64,000 bases of DNA from assembly GCA_001457715.1 (NCBI GenBank), contig CVRF01000001.1:1-64000 (forward strand), read 5' to 3'. The stretch's first letter is position 1, and every line of letters starts with the position of its first letter. Made by a program: the position numbers and the translations under genes. Positions 52,138 through 62,229 of this stretch are shown here, piece by piece. The notes beneath the pieces are model-generated. The model ran no database searches. It had not been told where the DNA came from and was given only the letters and a program-made list of their open reading frames with translations. Source of the DNA: Candidatus Providencia siddallii. Its GTDB lineage: Bacteria; Pseudomonadota; Gammaproteobacteria; Enterobacterales; Enterobacteriaceae.

Positions 52138-53259
52138 ATGGCAAAAAGAGATTTTTATGATATTTTAGGCTTATCAAAAAATGCATCAGATAGAGATATA
52201 AAACGAGCATATAAACGTTTAGCTATGAAATATCACCCTGATCGAAATCAGGATAAAAAAAACGAATCAGAAGCTAAATTTAAAGAAATAAAAGAGGCTT
52301 ACGAAATTCTTTCTGATGATAAAAAAAGATCTGCTTACGATCAATACGGACATTCAGCTTTTGAACAAAGTACAATTAGTGATAGCACTGATTTTAGTGA
52401 TATTTTTGGTGATGTTTTTGGTGATATTTTTGGAAGTAATCGAAAACAAAAACACCAATTTCGTGGATCAGACTTACAATATAATATACAATTAACTCTT
52501 GAAGAAGTTGTTTGTGGTGTAACAAAAGAAATACGTATTCCAACATTAGATGTTTGTAACATATGCCATGGTAATCGTTCAAAACCTGGAAGTACTGCTG
52601 AAATATGTTCTACTTGTCGTGGTGCAGGACAGATTCATATACGTCAAGGTTTTTTCTCAATTCAACAACCTTGTCCGAGTTGTAATGGTCGTAAAAAAAT
52701 AATCAAAGATCCATGCAATAAATGCTATGGACAAGGTCGTATTGAAAGATATAAAACGTTATCTGTAAAAATTCCCGCTGGAATTAATAATGGTGATCGT
52801 ATTCGTTTATCTGGTGAAGGTGAAGCGGGAAGTGATGGAGCTCAATCAGGAGATTTATTTGTTCAAATTAATGTATCTCCTCATAATATTTTTGTACGTG
52901 ATAACAATAATCTACATTGTGATGTACCTATCAATTTTTCTGTTGCAGCATTAGGTGGAGAGATTGGAGTGCCAACTATTGATGGATGTGTAAAATTAAA
53001 AATACCAGCTGAAACACAAACTGGAAAAGTTTTACGTATAAGAAATAAGGGAGTAAAATCAGTACGCAGTGGTATACATGGTGATTTAATGTGTCGGGTA
53101 GTTGTTGAAACACCTGTTAAATTAAATGAAAAGCAAAAGTGGCTTCTTGCTGAATTAGGTGAATCATTAGGTGGTGTTAGTGGCGAAAAAAATAGTCCAC
53201 GCTCAAAAAGTTTTTTAGACGGTGTTAAAAAATTTTTTGATGATTTAACAAATGATTAA
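52138..53259 (+). CDS. dnaJ: chaperone DnaJ (Hsp40)
   Basis: Co-chaperone that stimulates DnaK ATPase and presents substrates. The 373 residues (E. coli 376) comprise the J-domain (1-70) with the YHPDR motif, a short G/F segment, the zinc domain with four CxxCxG-type repeats (CNICHG, CSTCRG, CPSCNG, CNKCYG), and the C-terminal substrate-binding domains. The segment after the J-domain reads [16 protein letters not shown], so most of the glycines that E. coli has there are replaced by polar residues. It follows dnaK by 104 bp with no strong hairpin between, so the two are probably co-transcribed. The Shine-Dalgarno is weak. Confidence 0.98.
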   Translation: MAKRDFYDILGLSKNASDRDIKRAYKRLAMKYHPDRNQDKKNESEAKFKEIKEAYEILSDDKKRSAYDQYGHSAFEQSTISDSTDFSDIFGDVFGDIFGSNRKQKHQFRGSDLQYNIQLTLEEVVCGVTKEIRIPTLDVCNICHGNRSKPGSTAEICSTCRGAGQIHIRQGFFSIQQPCPSCNGRKKIIKDPCNKCYGQGRIERYKTLSVKIPAGINNGDRIRLSGEGEAGSDGAQSGDLFVQINVSPHNIFVRDNNNLHCDVPINFSVAALGGEIGVPTIDGCVKLKIPAETQTGKVLRIRNKGVKSVRSGIHGDLMCRVVVETPVKLNEKQKWLLAELGESLGGVSGEKNSPRSKSFLDGVKKFFDDLTND

Positions 53260-53862
53260 AATTTAAAATTTTTTACAAAATGTAATTTTAAAAATATACC
53301 GTTAAAAATAAATTGTCATTAATTAATAATTGATATCAATTTATAAAAATTATTTAAAAACATCTTAAATAATTTAATTATTATATCTTACATTATTATG
53401 TAATATCGAATAAGTTATTATGAAATGATTATATGCAGTTTAAAATAATTATTTTTTTATAATTTTAATTATTACGTATATAATCTATAGTAAATAGATA
53501 GATTCAAATTTAGTTTATGTATTAATATAATTTAATAAAAATCTTATGGAGATACATAAAAATCTAAATTTTTTTTCATATTAAATTGTAATCGAATATA
53601 ATATTTATTGTTATATTAAATAATTTCATATAAAAATTAATTAGGCTATTTAACATAAAACTTAGAATTTAATAATAGTAAATTCAAATTTACTTATCAA
53701 TACAAAAATATATTGTATATATCTATTTGTTATTTTAATATTTTTTAAAATAAATAAATTATAGATAGTATTATGTTATTGTTTAAAATTAAGATTTAAA
53801 TCTTATGAGGTATTTTTATAAAAAATTTTAATAAAAACCGGTTTAGAAAACCGGTTTTTAAC
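53260..53862. other. spacer between convergent dnaJ and rpsT
   Basis: About 600 bp. Apart from the rpsT terminator at its right end (53833-53859) it is AT-rich sequence without a readable gene. nhaA and nhaR lie between dnaJ and rpsT in E. coli; no trace of them is recognisable. Confidence 0.55.
53833..53859 (-). terminator. rho-independent terminator of rpsT
   Basis: Perfect 12-bp stem (53833-53844 with 53848-53859, core AAACCGGTTT) and 3-base loop, four bases beyond the rpsT stop on the minus strand, ending in five T. The CCGG core makes it one of the clearest terminators in the window. Confidence 0.9.
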
Positions 53863-54123
53863 CTACATTACTTTTATTTGAGCATGCAATCTAGATTTAT
53901 GTCTTGCTGCTTTATTTTTATGTATTAAACCTTTAGTAGCAAGTCTATCAACAATAATTTGCATATTATAAAACGCTTTTTTTGCAGTTTCATTGTTGTT
54001 TGTGGCAATTGCTGTATGAACTTTTTTTATAAAAGTGCGAAGCATAGAACGTCGGCTGGAATTATGTTTACGTCTTTTTTCTGTTTGAATAGCACGTTTT
54101 TTAGCTGATTTAATATTAGCCAA
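53863..54123 (-). CDS. rpsT: 30S ribosomal protein S20, TTG start
   Basis: Primary 16S rRNA-binding protein of the small subunit. It has 86 residues (E. coli 87), very basic, starting [20 protein letters not shown] and ending [13 protein letters not shown]. The start codon is TTG at 54123, with a strong GGAGG seven bases upstream. The E. coli gene also starts with UUG, and there the weak start codon is part of S20 autoregulation, so its retention is meaningful. It is the only minus-strand gene in the right 16 kb, as in E. coli, where rpsT is opposite to ribF. Confidence 0.97.
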   Translation of the reverse strand: MANIKSAKKRAIQTEKRRKHNSSRRSMLRTFIKKVHTAIATNNNETAKKAFYNMQIIVDRLATKGLIHKNKAARHKSRLHAQIKVM

Positions 54124-54568
54124 AATATAACCTCCAAAGATTTTTTATCTATAAATTTTATTTAATTTTTTATTTTTTAATAAATGCTTATAAATAAACA
54201 TTTATTTTTTTAAACATATAAATTGATAATAATACATTTTTATTAAAAACTATAAAATAGATTTTTAATCTAAAAAGTAAACAAAATAATTTTTTAAATT
54301 ATTATTGCTTATATAAAGTTGTGAATCATTATTATTAAATAATTTTACATATAAAATACGATAGTTATAATAATGAATAAAATTTTATAATTTATCTAAT
54401 GTTTAAATTTAAAATACAGTTAAATATGCTTGTAGTTTTACTATAATAGTTTTTGATATTAATTAATTATAATACTTCTAATTTAGAAATCCATAATTTA
54501 AAAAATATTTCATAAATCTTTATTGATATCATTTTTAAAAAACAAATAAATTTTGGTATTAATTCTAT
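54124..54568. other. divergent intergenic region rpsT/ribF
   Basis: About 440 bp of AT-rich sequence that must carry promoters for both rpsT and ribF-ileS-lspA. Except for the rpsT ribosome-binding site at its left edge I see no distinct signal. Confidence 0.45.
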
Positions 54569-55510
54569 ATGGAGATAATTCGAGGTGTTCAAAACATAAA
54601 AGCATATCATTGTGGTTGTGCATTAACTATTGGTAATTTTGATGGAGTTCATCGTGGTCATCAATTCTTGCTTAAAAATTTAAAATTTAAAGGAAAACAA
54701 TTAACCATTCCAACAATAGTAATGATTTTTGAACCACAACCGCTTGAATTTTTTACTAGTAATAAAAAAATACCTGCTCGTTTAACACATTTACGAGATA
54801 AAATAAAATATTTTTCAGAGATTAATATAGATTATCTGTTATTTATCGAGTTTAACAAATATATTGCATCATTAACACCATTTGATTTTATTTCTAAACT
54901 TCTTGTTAATAAATTAGATATAAAACATCTTATAATAGGTGATGACTTTAAGTTTGGAAGAAATCGTATGGGTGATTTTGAGTTTTTAAAATATGCAAGC
55001 GAAATATTCGGTTTTAAAGTTACAAATACAAAAAGTATTTATAACATAAAAACACGAATTAGTAGTACAGTAATCCGTAAAGCAATTCAAGAAAATAATT
55101 TTATTTTAGCAGAAAATTTATTAGGTCATCCATATCGTATTAGTGGACGTGTTATATATGGAAATCAAATTGGAAAAAAAATAGGTTTTCCAACAGCAAA
55201 TTTATTATTAAAACACTTAGTAGTACCTGTAGATGGCGTGTATATTGTAGAAGTTCATGATGGATTTAACAAAAAAGCATTACCTGGTGTTGCTAATATT
55301 GGTAAACGACCTACGTTACCTGTAAAAAAAACGCAATTGGAGGTTCATTTGATTGATGAAAATATAAATTTATATGGACATTATATAGATGTAGTATTAC
55401 GTAAAAAATTACGTGATGAACAAAAATTTACATCTTTAAAATATCTCAAAAAACAAATTACTAAAGATGTAACTATGGCAAAAGAATACTTTTATAAAAT
55501 TAAAAATTAA
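54569..55510 (+). CDS. ribF: bifunctional riboflavin kinase / FMN adenylyltransferase
   Basis: Makes FMN and then FAD from riboflavin. It has 313 residues, as E. coli RibF. The N-terminal adenylyltransferase domain carries LTIGNFDGVHRGHQ and RISSTVIRKAI; the C-terminal kinase domain begins near residue 185 with the GRVIYGNQIGKKIGFPTANL block and includes LPGVANIGKRPT. FAD from this enzyme serves Lpd in this window. The ATG has no strong Shine-Dalgarno. It lies 27 bp before ileS in the same direction. Confidence 0.97.
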   Translation: MEIIRGVQNIKAYHCGCALTIGNFDGVHRGHQFLLKNLKFKGKQLTIPTIVMIFEPQPLEFFTSNKKIPARLTHLRDKIKYFSEINIDYLLFIEFNKYIASLTPFDFISKLLVNKLDIKHLIIGDDFKFGRNRMGDFEFLKYASEIFGFKVTNTKSIYNIKTRISSTVIRKAIQENNFILAENLLGHPYRISGRVIYGNQIGKKIGFPTANLLLKHLVVPVDGVYIVEVHDGFNKKALPGVANIGKRPTLPVKKTQLEVHLIDENINLYGHYIDVVLRKKLRDEQKFTSLKYLKKQITKDVTMAKEYFYKIKN

Positions 55511-55537
55511 TATAATAATATAATTGGAATCTAGATT

Positions 55538-58342
55538 ATGAGTGATTATAAAGAAACATTGAATTTACCAAGTACTGATTTTCAAATGCGTGCGAATTTA
55601 ACTAAAATTGAACCTAATACACTTAAGCGTTGGAATAAAGAAAATTTATATCAAGCTGTTCGTGAATCAAAATTTAAAAAAAAAATGTTTATTTTACATG
55701 ATGGACCCCCATATGCTAATGGAGCAATTCATATAGGTCATTCAATTAATAAAATCCTTAAAGATATTATTATTAAATCTAAGGGATTATCAGGATACAA
55801 TTCTCCATATATTCCAGGTTGGGATTGTCATGGGTTACCTATTGAGCATAAAATAGAAAATTTATTAAATAATTTAAAAAAAAATGTATCTTCAACAGAA
55901 TTTCGTGTTCAATGTCGTAATTATGCTAAAAAACAAATTAAAAAACAAAAAGATGATTTTATTCGTTTAGGTGTATTAGGTGATTGGAATGAAGCTTATC
56001 AGACTATGGATTTCAAAACAGAAGCTAATACCATTAGAGCATTATCTAAAGTTATTAAAAATGGTTTTTTAATAAAAGGAGCAAAACCTGTTTATTGGTG
56101 TACAATATGTACCTCTTCATTAGCTGAAGCTGAAGTTGAGTATTACAATAAAAGTTCGCCAGGAATATATGTAAAATTTAAAGCTGTAAATGATAAAGAA
56201 ATATGTAAAAAATTTGGAGTATCTAGCGATAAATCTGTATCAATAATAATTTGGACAACTACACCATGGACTTTACCTGCCAATAAAGCTATTTCAGTAA
56301 ACCAAAATTTTATATATAATTTAATTGAAATAAATAATGAATTAATAATTTTGGCTTCTAATCTTATTAAAAATGTGTTTAAAACTATAAATGTTACTTT
56401 TTGGAAAAAAATCGGGGATTGTAATGGGAAATCACTTGAATTATTATATTTTCAACATCCATTCATGAATATTAATGTTCCTATTGTTTTAAGCGATCAC
56501 GTTAATTTGACTATTGGAACTGGTGCTGTACATATTGCACCTGATCACGGCCAAGAAGATTATAGTATTTGTTTAAAATACAATTTAAAAATTTCAAATT
56601 TAGTTGATTCAAATGGATGTTTTTTACCTAATACTTATCCATCGTTAGATGGTATATTTATTTTTAAAGCAAACGATATTATCGTTAAACTTTTAAATGA
56701 AAGTGGTTCACTTTTATTTAAGCATATTATTCAACATAGTTACCCACATTGTTGGCGACATAAAACTGCGGTTATCTTTCGATCAATACCTCAGTGGTTT
56801 ATATGTATGGATAAAAATAAATTGCGTGAAAGATTATTAAATGAAATAAAAAATGTTCAATGGATTCCGAATTATGGGTTTTCTAAAATAAAATCAATGA
56901 TAGAAAATCGTCCTGATTGGTGTATTTCTCGTCAACGCGTCTGGGGTGTTCCAATGCCTTTATTTGTTCATAAAAAAACAGAAGAATTACATCCGAGGAC
57001 ATTAGAATTAATGGAAGAAATAGCTAAACGTGTTGAATTAAATGGAATAGAAGCATGGTGGAATCTTGATTCCAAAGAACTGATTGGTGATGAATCTAAA
57101 ATTTATCATAAAATCTCTGACACACTAGATGTGTGGTTTGATTCAGGTGCAACACATTTTTCTGTTGTAAAAACACGTGCTGAATATCAATCTAATTATG
57201 CTAATTTATATCTTGAAGGGTTAGATCAACATAGAGGTTGGTTTATGTCATCGTTAGTACTTTCGATGATTATAAATGAAAGAGCTCCATATAATCAAGT
57301 CTTAACACATGGTTTTGTAGTTGATAAACAAAATCGTAAAATGTCTAAATCTTTAGGTAATACTATTAGTCCACAAGAAATTGTTAGTAAATTCGGAGCT
57401 GATGTTTTACGATTATGGGTTGCTTCAACTAATTATACTAATGACATATCAATTTCTAATGAAATTTTAGAACGTATAGCAGACTCATATCGTCGTATTC
57501 GTAATACAGTACGTTTTTTATTATCAAACTTAAATGATTTCGACCCTGAAAAAAAATTAATTAAACAAAAAGATATGATTGCATTAGATAATTGGGCTAT
57601 TAGTAGAGCATTTGATACACAAAAAGAAATTATTAATTTATATAATAAATATGATTTTTCTCTTATATTCCAACGAATAATGTATTTTTGTTCTATTGAA
57701 ATGAGTTCGTTTTATTTTGACATTATTAAAGATCGTCAATACACTACAAGAAAAAACAGTTTAGCTCGTAGAAGTTGTCAAAGTGCTTTGTTTCACATAG
57801 CGGAAGCACTAGTCCGTTGGATTGCTCCAGTGTTGTCTTTTACTTCAGATGAAATATGGAGTAAACTACCTGGCAAACGTTCGAAATTTGTTTTTACTGA
57901 AGAGTGGTATGATGGTTTATATAATTTAGATAATTCTATTGAAATGAATAATACTTTTTGGTCTCAAATATTAATGATTCGTAATGAATCAAATAAAATT
58001 TTAGAACAAGCACGTATAGATAAAAAAATAAAATCTTCATTAGAAGCAGAATTATTTTTATATGCTGATAATAATCTATTTAAAAAGCTTAATAGTTTAG
58101 AAAATGAATTACGCTTTATTTTATTAACATCAAAAGTAACAGTAATTGATATCAAATCAGCTCCAAATAATGCGCAAGAAACTACTTTAAAAGGACTTAA
58201 AATTTTATTTAATAAAGCTAATGGTAAAAAATGCCCTAGATGTTGGCATTATACAAACGATATAAATACAAATCAATTAGATATCTGTAATCGTTGTATT
58301 ACTAATGTTTTTGGTCATGGTGAAACGCGTAAGTTTGCTTAA
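55538..58342 (+). CDS. ileS: isoleucyl-tRNA synthetase
   Basis: Class I synthetase charging tRNA-Ile, with a proofreading domain against valine. It has 934 residues (E. coli 938). HIGH is at 65-68 (NGAIHIGH), and the CP1 editing domain follows with [13 protein letters not shown] and [20 protein letters not shown] is at 601-605, and the C-terminal zinc site uses Cys899, Cys902, Cys917 and Cys920. All catalytic and editing landmarks are intact. Its stop codon is directly followed by the lspA ATG. Confidence 0.98.
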   Translation: MSDYKETLNLPSTDFQMRANLTKIEPNTLKRWNKENLYQAVRESKFKKKMFILHDGPPYANGAIHIGHSINKILKDIIIKSKGLSGYNSPYIPGWDCHGLPIEHKIENLLNNLKKNVSSTEFRVQCRNYAKKQIKKQKDDFIRLGVLGDWNEAYQTMDFKTEANTIRALSKVIKNGFLIKGAKPVYWCTICTSSLAEAEVEYYNKSSPGIYVKFKAVNDKEICKKFGVSSDKSVSIIIWTTTPWTLPANKAISVNQNFIYNLIEINNELIILASNLIKNVFKTINVTFWKKIGDCNGKSLELLYFQHPFMNINVPIVLSDHVNLTIGTGAVHIAPDHGQEDYSICLKYNLKISNLVDSNGCFLPNTYPSLDGIFIFKANDIIVKLLNESGSLLFKHIIQHSYPHCWRHKTAVIFRSIPQWFICMDKNKLRERLLNEIKNVQWIPNYGFSKIKSMIENRPDWCISRQRVWGVPMPLFVHKKTEELHPRTLELMEEIAKRVELNGIEAWWNLDSKELIGDESKIYHKISDTLDVWFDSGATHFSVVKTRAEYQSNYANLYLEGLDQHRGWFMSSLVLSMIINERAPYNQVLTHGFVVDKQNRKMSKSLGNTISPQEIVSKFGADVLRLWVASTNYTNDISISNEILERIADSYRRIRNTVRFLLSNLNDFDPEKKLIKQKDMIALDNWAISRAFDTQKEIINLYNKYDFSLIFQRIMYFCSIEMSSFYFDIIKDRQYTTRKNSLARRSCQSALFHIAEALVRWIAPVLSFTSDEIWSKLPGKRSKFVFTEEWYDGLYNLDNSIEMNNTFWSQILMIRNESNKILEQARIDKKIKSSLEAELFLYADNNLFKKLNSLENELRFILLTSKVTVIDIKSAPNNAQETTLKGLKILFNKANGKKCPRCWHYTNDINTNQLDICNRCITNVFGHGETRKFA

Positions 58343-58831
58343 ATGAAAATACATATTTGTTCTACAGGTTTACGTTTTTTATGGTTAATAATTATAGTTA
58401 TTATTATAGATTTATTAATTAAACAAATTATTTTAAATACATTAAATCTATACGAACAATATAATATATGTAGATTTTTTAGAATAATATACACACAAAA
58501 CTTTGGGATTGCTTTTGGATTCTTAGCAAGTAAAAATAATTTGCGGCGTTGGTTTTTTTTATTGGTCGCTATTAGTGTTTCTATTATTTTAATACTTATA
58601 TTAAGTACGCAAGATACTAAAAAACCTTTAATTAATATTGCTTATTCACTAATAGTTGGTGGAGCAATCGGTAATATTAGTGATCGTTTAACACATGGTT
58701 TTGTTATAGACTATTTTGATTTTTATATTGGTGATTTGCATTGGCCAATTTTCAATACTGCGGATGTAGCAATTTGTTTTGGAACAACATTAATTATTTT
58801 AGATTCTTTTTTATCTTGTAAAAAAGAATAA
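58343..58831 (+). CDS. lspA: lipoprotein signal peptidase (signal peptidase II)
   Basis: Inner-membrane aspartyl protease that cleaves the signal peptide of diacylated prolipoproteins. It has 162 residues (E. coli 164) with four hydrophobic segments. The catalytic aspartates are Asp123 (FVIDYFDF) and Asp141 (FNTADVAICFG), and the GNISDRL block is present. The ATG immediately follows the ileS stop, implying translational coupling. Its retention implies that lipoproteins are still made. fkpB, which follows it in E. coli, is missing. Confidence 0.97.
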   Translation: MKIHICSTGLRFLWLIIIVIIIDLLIKQIILNTLNLYEQYNICRFFRIIYTQNFGIAFGFLASKNNLRRWFFLLVAISVSIILILILSTQDTKKPLINIAYSLIVGGAIGNISDRLTHGFVIDYFDFYIGDLHWPIFNTADVAICFGTTLIILDSFLSCKKE

Positions 58832-58996
58832 TAACAAAAAACACCTAAATCAAACATTATAATTTTAATATTGTTTAATTATAATTATCTTTATTTAAAT
58901 AATTTCATATTTATTTTTTAATAATTTTAAATTACTATAAATATTTCAACTCTTATCTTAATAAGATTAACAGTAAATTGCTTATATTTAAATATA

Positions 58997-59881
58997 ATGA
59001 AAATTTTAATGGCTAATCCTCGTGGATTTTGTGCTGGTGTAAAACGAGCTATCAGCATAGTAGATAAAGCTTTAAAAAAATACGGATCACCTATTTATGT
59101 TAAACATGAATTAGTACATAATCAATATATTGTTGATTCTTTAAAACGACAAGGAGTTATTTTTATTGAAGAGCTTTCAGAAGTTCCAAAGGATTCTATC
59201 TTAATATTTTCTGCTCATGGTGTTTCTAAAACATTCTCCAAAGAAGCTTACTCTCGTAAGCTTGGTTTAATATATGATGCAACTTGTCCTTTAGTAAAAA
59301 AAATACATATTGAAGTACTTAAGGCTAGCAATGAAGACAGTGAAGTAATCTTGATTGGTCATAAAGAACACCCAGAAATTCAAGGAACAATTGGGTACTA
59401 TAGTAGTGCTATAGGAGGGATATATATAGTTACGTCTAAAGAAGATGTATGGAAATTACATGTTAAAAATAAAAAAAATCTATATTTTGTAACACAAACA
59501 ACTCTATCTATTGACGATACTAGTGATATTATTAATAGTATTATTACTCGTTTTCCTAATATTATTAGACCACGTAGAGATAATATTTGTTATGCAACAA
59601 GGAATCGACAAGAGGCAACAAAAAAAATTGCTAAATTTTCTGATATTGTGTTTGTTATAGGTTCTAAAAATTCATCAAATTCTAACCGTTTAGTAGAATT
59701 AGTATTAAAATTAAAAAAACAAGCTTATTTAATAGATGATGTTAAAGATATAAACTCTGATTGGTTAATTAATGTAAAAATAATTGGATTAACTGCTGGA
59801 GCTTCTGCTCCAGATGTTTTAATAAATAAAGTGATTAACAGACTTAAAAAATTTGGTGTTAATTCTATAGTTGAATTTTAA
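58997..59881 (+). CDS. ispH: 4-hydroxy-3-methylbut-2-enyl diphosphate reductase, shortened C-terminus
   Basis: Fe-S enzyme of the last step of the MEP pathway, giving IPP and DMAPP, needed among others for undecaprenyl phosphate used by MraY. The 294 residues contain the three cluster cysteines Cys12 (PRGFCAG), Cys97 (ATCPLV) and Cys198 (ICYAT), plus SAHGVS, the GHKEHPE histidine loop and [12 protein letters not shown]. coli IspH (316) continues about 20 residues beyond the point where this protein ends (VNSIVEF). The catalytic fold appears complete. Confidence 0.97.
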   Translation: MKILMANPRGFCAGVKRAISIVDKALKKYGSPIYVKHELVHNQYIVDSLKRQGVIFIEELSEVPKDSILIFSAHGVSKTFSKEAYSRKLGLIYDATCPLVKKIHIEVLKASNEDSEVILIGHKEHPEIQGTIGYYSSAIGGIYIVTSKEDVWKLHVKNKKNLYFVTQTTLSIDDTSDIINSIITRFPNIIRPRRDNICYATRNRQEATKKIAKFSDIVFVIGSKNSSNSNRLVELVLKLKKQAYLIDDVKDINSDWLINVKIIGLTAGASAPDVLINKVINRLKKFGVNSIVEF

Positions 59882-60123
59882 TGTTATAAAAAATATTTTT
59901 AAAATATTTAAAATAATAAAAATACTTTGAAAAATAGTTTTATTAGTTATTAACTCAACAAAATATACTATAATTAATTAATTTTTAAATTAAACTTTTA
60001 TATTAAATAGTAAATATTTTTTAATTTATTTTAAAAAATGATTTTATTAAAAAATTAGAAATAATAAATTTATATTAAAACGTATATTAAATTCTACTTA
60101 GTATTTTTTTAGAGAAAATAAAA

Positions 60124-60936
60124 ATGATAAATTCAATTGTACGGATTGTAATTATAGGTGCATATGGTCGTATGGGACAACAAATAATTAAAACTATACA
60201 ATCACAATCTAATTTTAAACTTATCGCTGCTATTGAACATGAAAGCAATTCATTTCTTAAAGAAGATATAAAAAAATCTATTGATATAGATAACTTTGAA
60301 TTTTTGGTTACTAATTCTTTAAATAAAATAATTGATGATTTTGATGTTGTAATAGATTTTAGTTCTCCAAAAGCAACTATAAAATATTTAAATTTTTGTA
60401 AAAAAAAATTTAAAGCAATGGTTATTGGGACAACTGGGTTTAATAATCAAGATAAAGAAATTGTTATTAATGCATCTAAAACAATTCCAATTGTTTTTTC
60501 TAGCAACTTTAGCATTGGAGCTAATTTACTATTAAAATTATTAGAAAAAACAGCTAAATTAATAGGAAGACATAGTGATATAGAAATTATAGAAACACAT
60601 CACCGAAATAAAATTGATTCACCATCAGGAACTGCATTATTGATTGGTGAGTCTGTTGCAAATGCATTAGAAAAAAATTTAAAAGATATAATACACAATA
60701 CTAACAATAAAGATCGTGATACAGGAACAATTGTTTTTACCTCAATTAGAAGCGGAGATATTATTGGTGAACATACAGCTATATTTAATAATATTGAGGA
60801 ACAAATTAAAATAACACATAAAGTTTCAAATCGAATAACTTTTGCTAAAGGAGCACTTAAAGCAGCCTATTGGGTAATTAATAAAAAACCAGGTTTATAT
60901 AATATGAAAGATGTATTAGATATTAATAATTTATAA
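60124..60936 (+). CDS. dapB: 4-hydroxy-tetrahydrodipicolinate reductase
   Basis: NAD(P)H-dependent step of the lysine/diaminopimelate pathway, supplying the meso-DAP that MurE incorporates. It has 270 residues (E. coli 273). The nucleotide-binding loop IIGAYGRMGQQ is at about 10-20, followed by VIDFSSPKAT, IGTTGF and the substrate-binding block ETHHRNKIDSPSGTAL with the catalytic histidine and lysine. AGAG lies about nine bases before the ATG. rihC, between ispH and dapB in E. coli, is absent. Confidence 0.97.
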   Translation: MINSIVRIVIIGAYGRMGQQIIKTIQSQSNFKLIAAIEHESNSFLKEDIKKSIDIDNFEFLVTNSLNKIIDDFDVVIDFSSPKATIKYLNFCKKKFKAMVIGTTGFNNQDKEIVINASKTIPIVFSSNFSIGANLLLKLLEKTAKLIGRHSDIEIIETHHRNKIDSPSGTALLIGESVANALEKNLKDIIHNTNNKDRDTGTIVFTSIRSGDIIGEHTAIFNNIEEQIKITHKVSNRITFAKGALKAAYWVINKKPGLYNMKDVLDINNL

Positions 60937-61051
60937 TCTTTTTTTTAAAAAATCAAATGTATTTTATATTATTTTTATTATTTAACATTAATTGAATTAT
61001 TTAAAATAAAATAAAACCTAAAGTATAATTTATTACCATTCGGAGGTTGTT

Positions 61052-62221
61052 TTGACTAAGTCAGCAACATTAATCTTGGAAGATGGAACGCAATTTAATG
61101 GTCGCAATATAGGTGTTGATGGAATAACTATTGGAGAAGTTGTTTTTAATACATCAATGACAGGATATCAAGAAATAATTACTGATCCTTCTTATTTTCA
61201 ACAAATTGTAACTATGACATATCCTCATATTGGTAATGTAGGAACAAATACTGATGATGAAGAATCGCAAAATGTGCATGTTCAAGGATTAATAATTCGT
61301 GATTTATCATTAACTTATAGTAAATGCCGTGGACAGAAAAGTCTGTTTGAATACCTTAAATACCACAAGATTATTGCTATTGCAGATATTGATACTCGCA
61401 AATTAACGCATTTATTAAGAAATAATGGTTCTCAAAATGGATGTATTATTAGTGGAGAGAATATAAATAAATTATCAATACTTAAAAAAATTCGTTCTTT
61501 TTTAAAATTTAATGGATTAGATTTAATGCAAAGAGTATCTACAAAACAAATTTATAATTGGACACAAGGATCTTGGTTTCCTAAAAATAAAAAAGAATTT
61601 GAAAAAAAAAATAAAAAACTTTTTATACATATTGTAGCTTATGATTTTGGTATAAAAAGAAATATTTTAAAGATGTTAGTTGATCGTGGTTGTCATATAA
61701 CTGTTGTACCAGCTACAACGCAAGCAAAAATAGTATTAGCAATGAAACCTGATGGTATTTTATTATCTAATGGACCAGGGGATCCATCATCTTATGATTT
61801 TATGATTGAAATAATTAAACAATTAATTAAGACACAAATACCAATATTTGGTATATGTTTAGGTCATCAATTATTAGCATTAGCAAATGGTGCAAATACA
61901 ATAAAAATGAAATTTGGTCATCATGGAACAAATCATCCAGTAAAAGATTTAGATAAAGACATTATTATAATTACAGCACAAAATCATAGTTTTGTAGTTG
62001 ATGAATTTACGTTACCAGATACATTACGTATAACACATAAATCATTATTTGATGGAACACTGCAAGGTATTCATCATAAATATAAGCCTATTTTTAGTTT
62101 TCAAGGACACCCTGAAGCTAGTTCTGGTCCACATGATGCTGCTAATTTATTTGATTATTTTATTGATTTAATAAATAAGTATCGTCAAAATATATTAAAG
62201 CAAAATGCTAAAATAATTTAG
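61052..62221 (+). CDS. carA: carbamoyl-phosphate synthase small subunit, TTG start
   Basis: Glutaminase subunit that feeds ammonia to CarB; carbamoyl phosphate goes to pyrimidines and, if present, arginine. It has 389 residues (E. coli 382). The class I amidotransferase triad is Cys269 (GICLGHQ), His353 and Glu355 (GHPEAS), at the E. coli numbers, and the N-terminal [10 protein letters not shown] block is intact. The start is TTG, with GGAGG five bases upstream. E. coli carA is also known to start with UUG, so this weak start is conserved. The end is eight bases from carB. Confidence 0.97.
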   Translation: MTKSATLILEDGTQFNGRNIGVDGITIGEVVFNTSMTGYQEIITDPSYFQQIVTMTYPHIGNVGTNTDDEESQNVHVQGLIIRDLSLTYSKCRGQKSLFEYLKYHKIIAIADIDTRKLTHLLRNNGSQNGCIISGENINKLSILKKIRSFLKFNGLDLMQRVSTKQIYNWTQGSWFPKNKKEFEKKNKKLFIHIVAYDFGIKRNILKMLVDRGCHITVVPATTQAKIVLAMKPDGILLSNGPGDPSSYDFMIEIIKQLIKTQIPIFGICLGHQLLALANGANTIKMKFGHHGTNHPVKDLDKDIIIITAQNHSFVVDEFTLPDTLRITHKSLFDGTLQGIHHKYKPIFSFQGHPEASSGPHDAANLFDYFIDLINKYRQNILKQNAKII

Positions 62222-62229
62222 GAGTAGAA

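Noticed and set aside
61021-61051. ARG-box or PurR-type operator upstream of carA.
   Set aside because: Only partial AT-rich matches that occur everywhere in this background.
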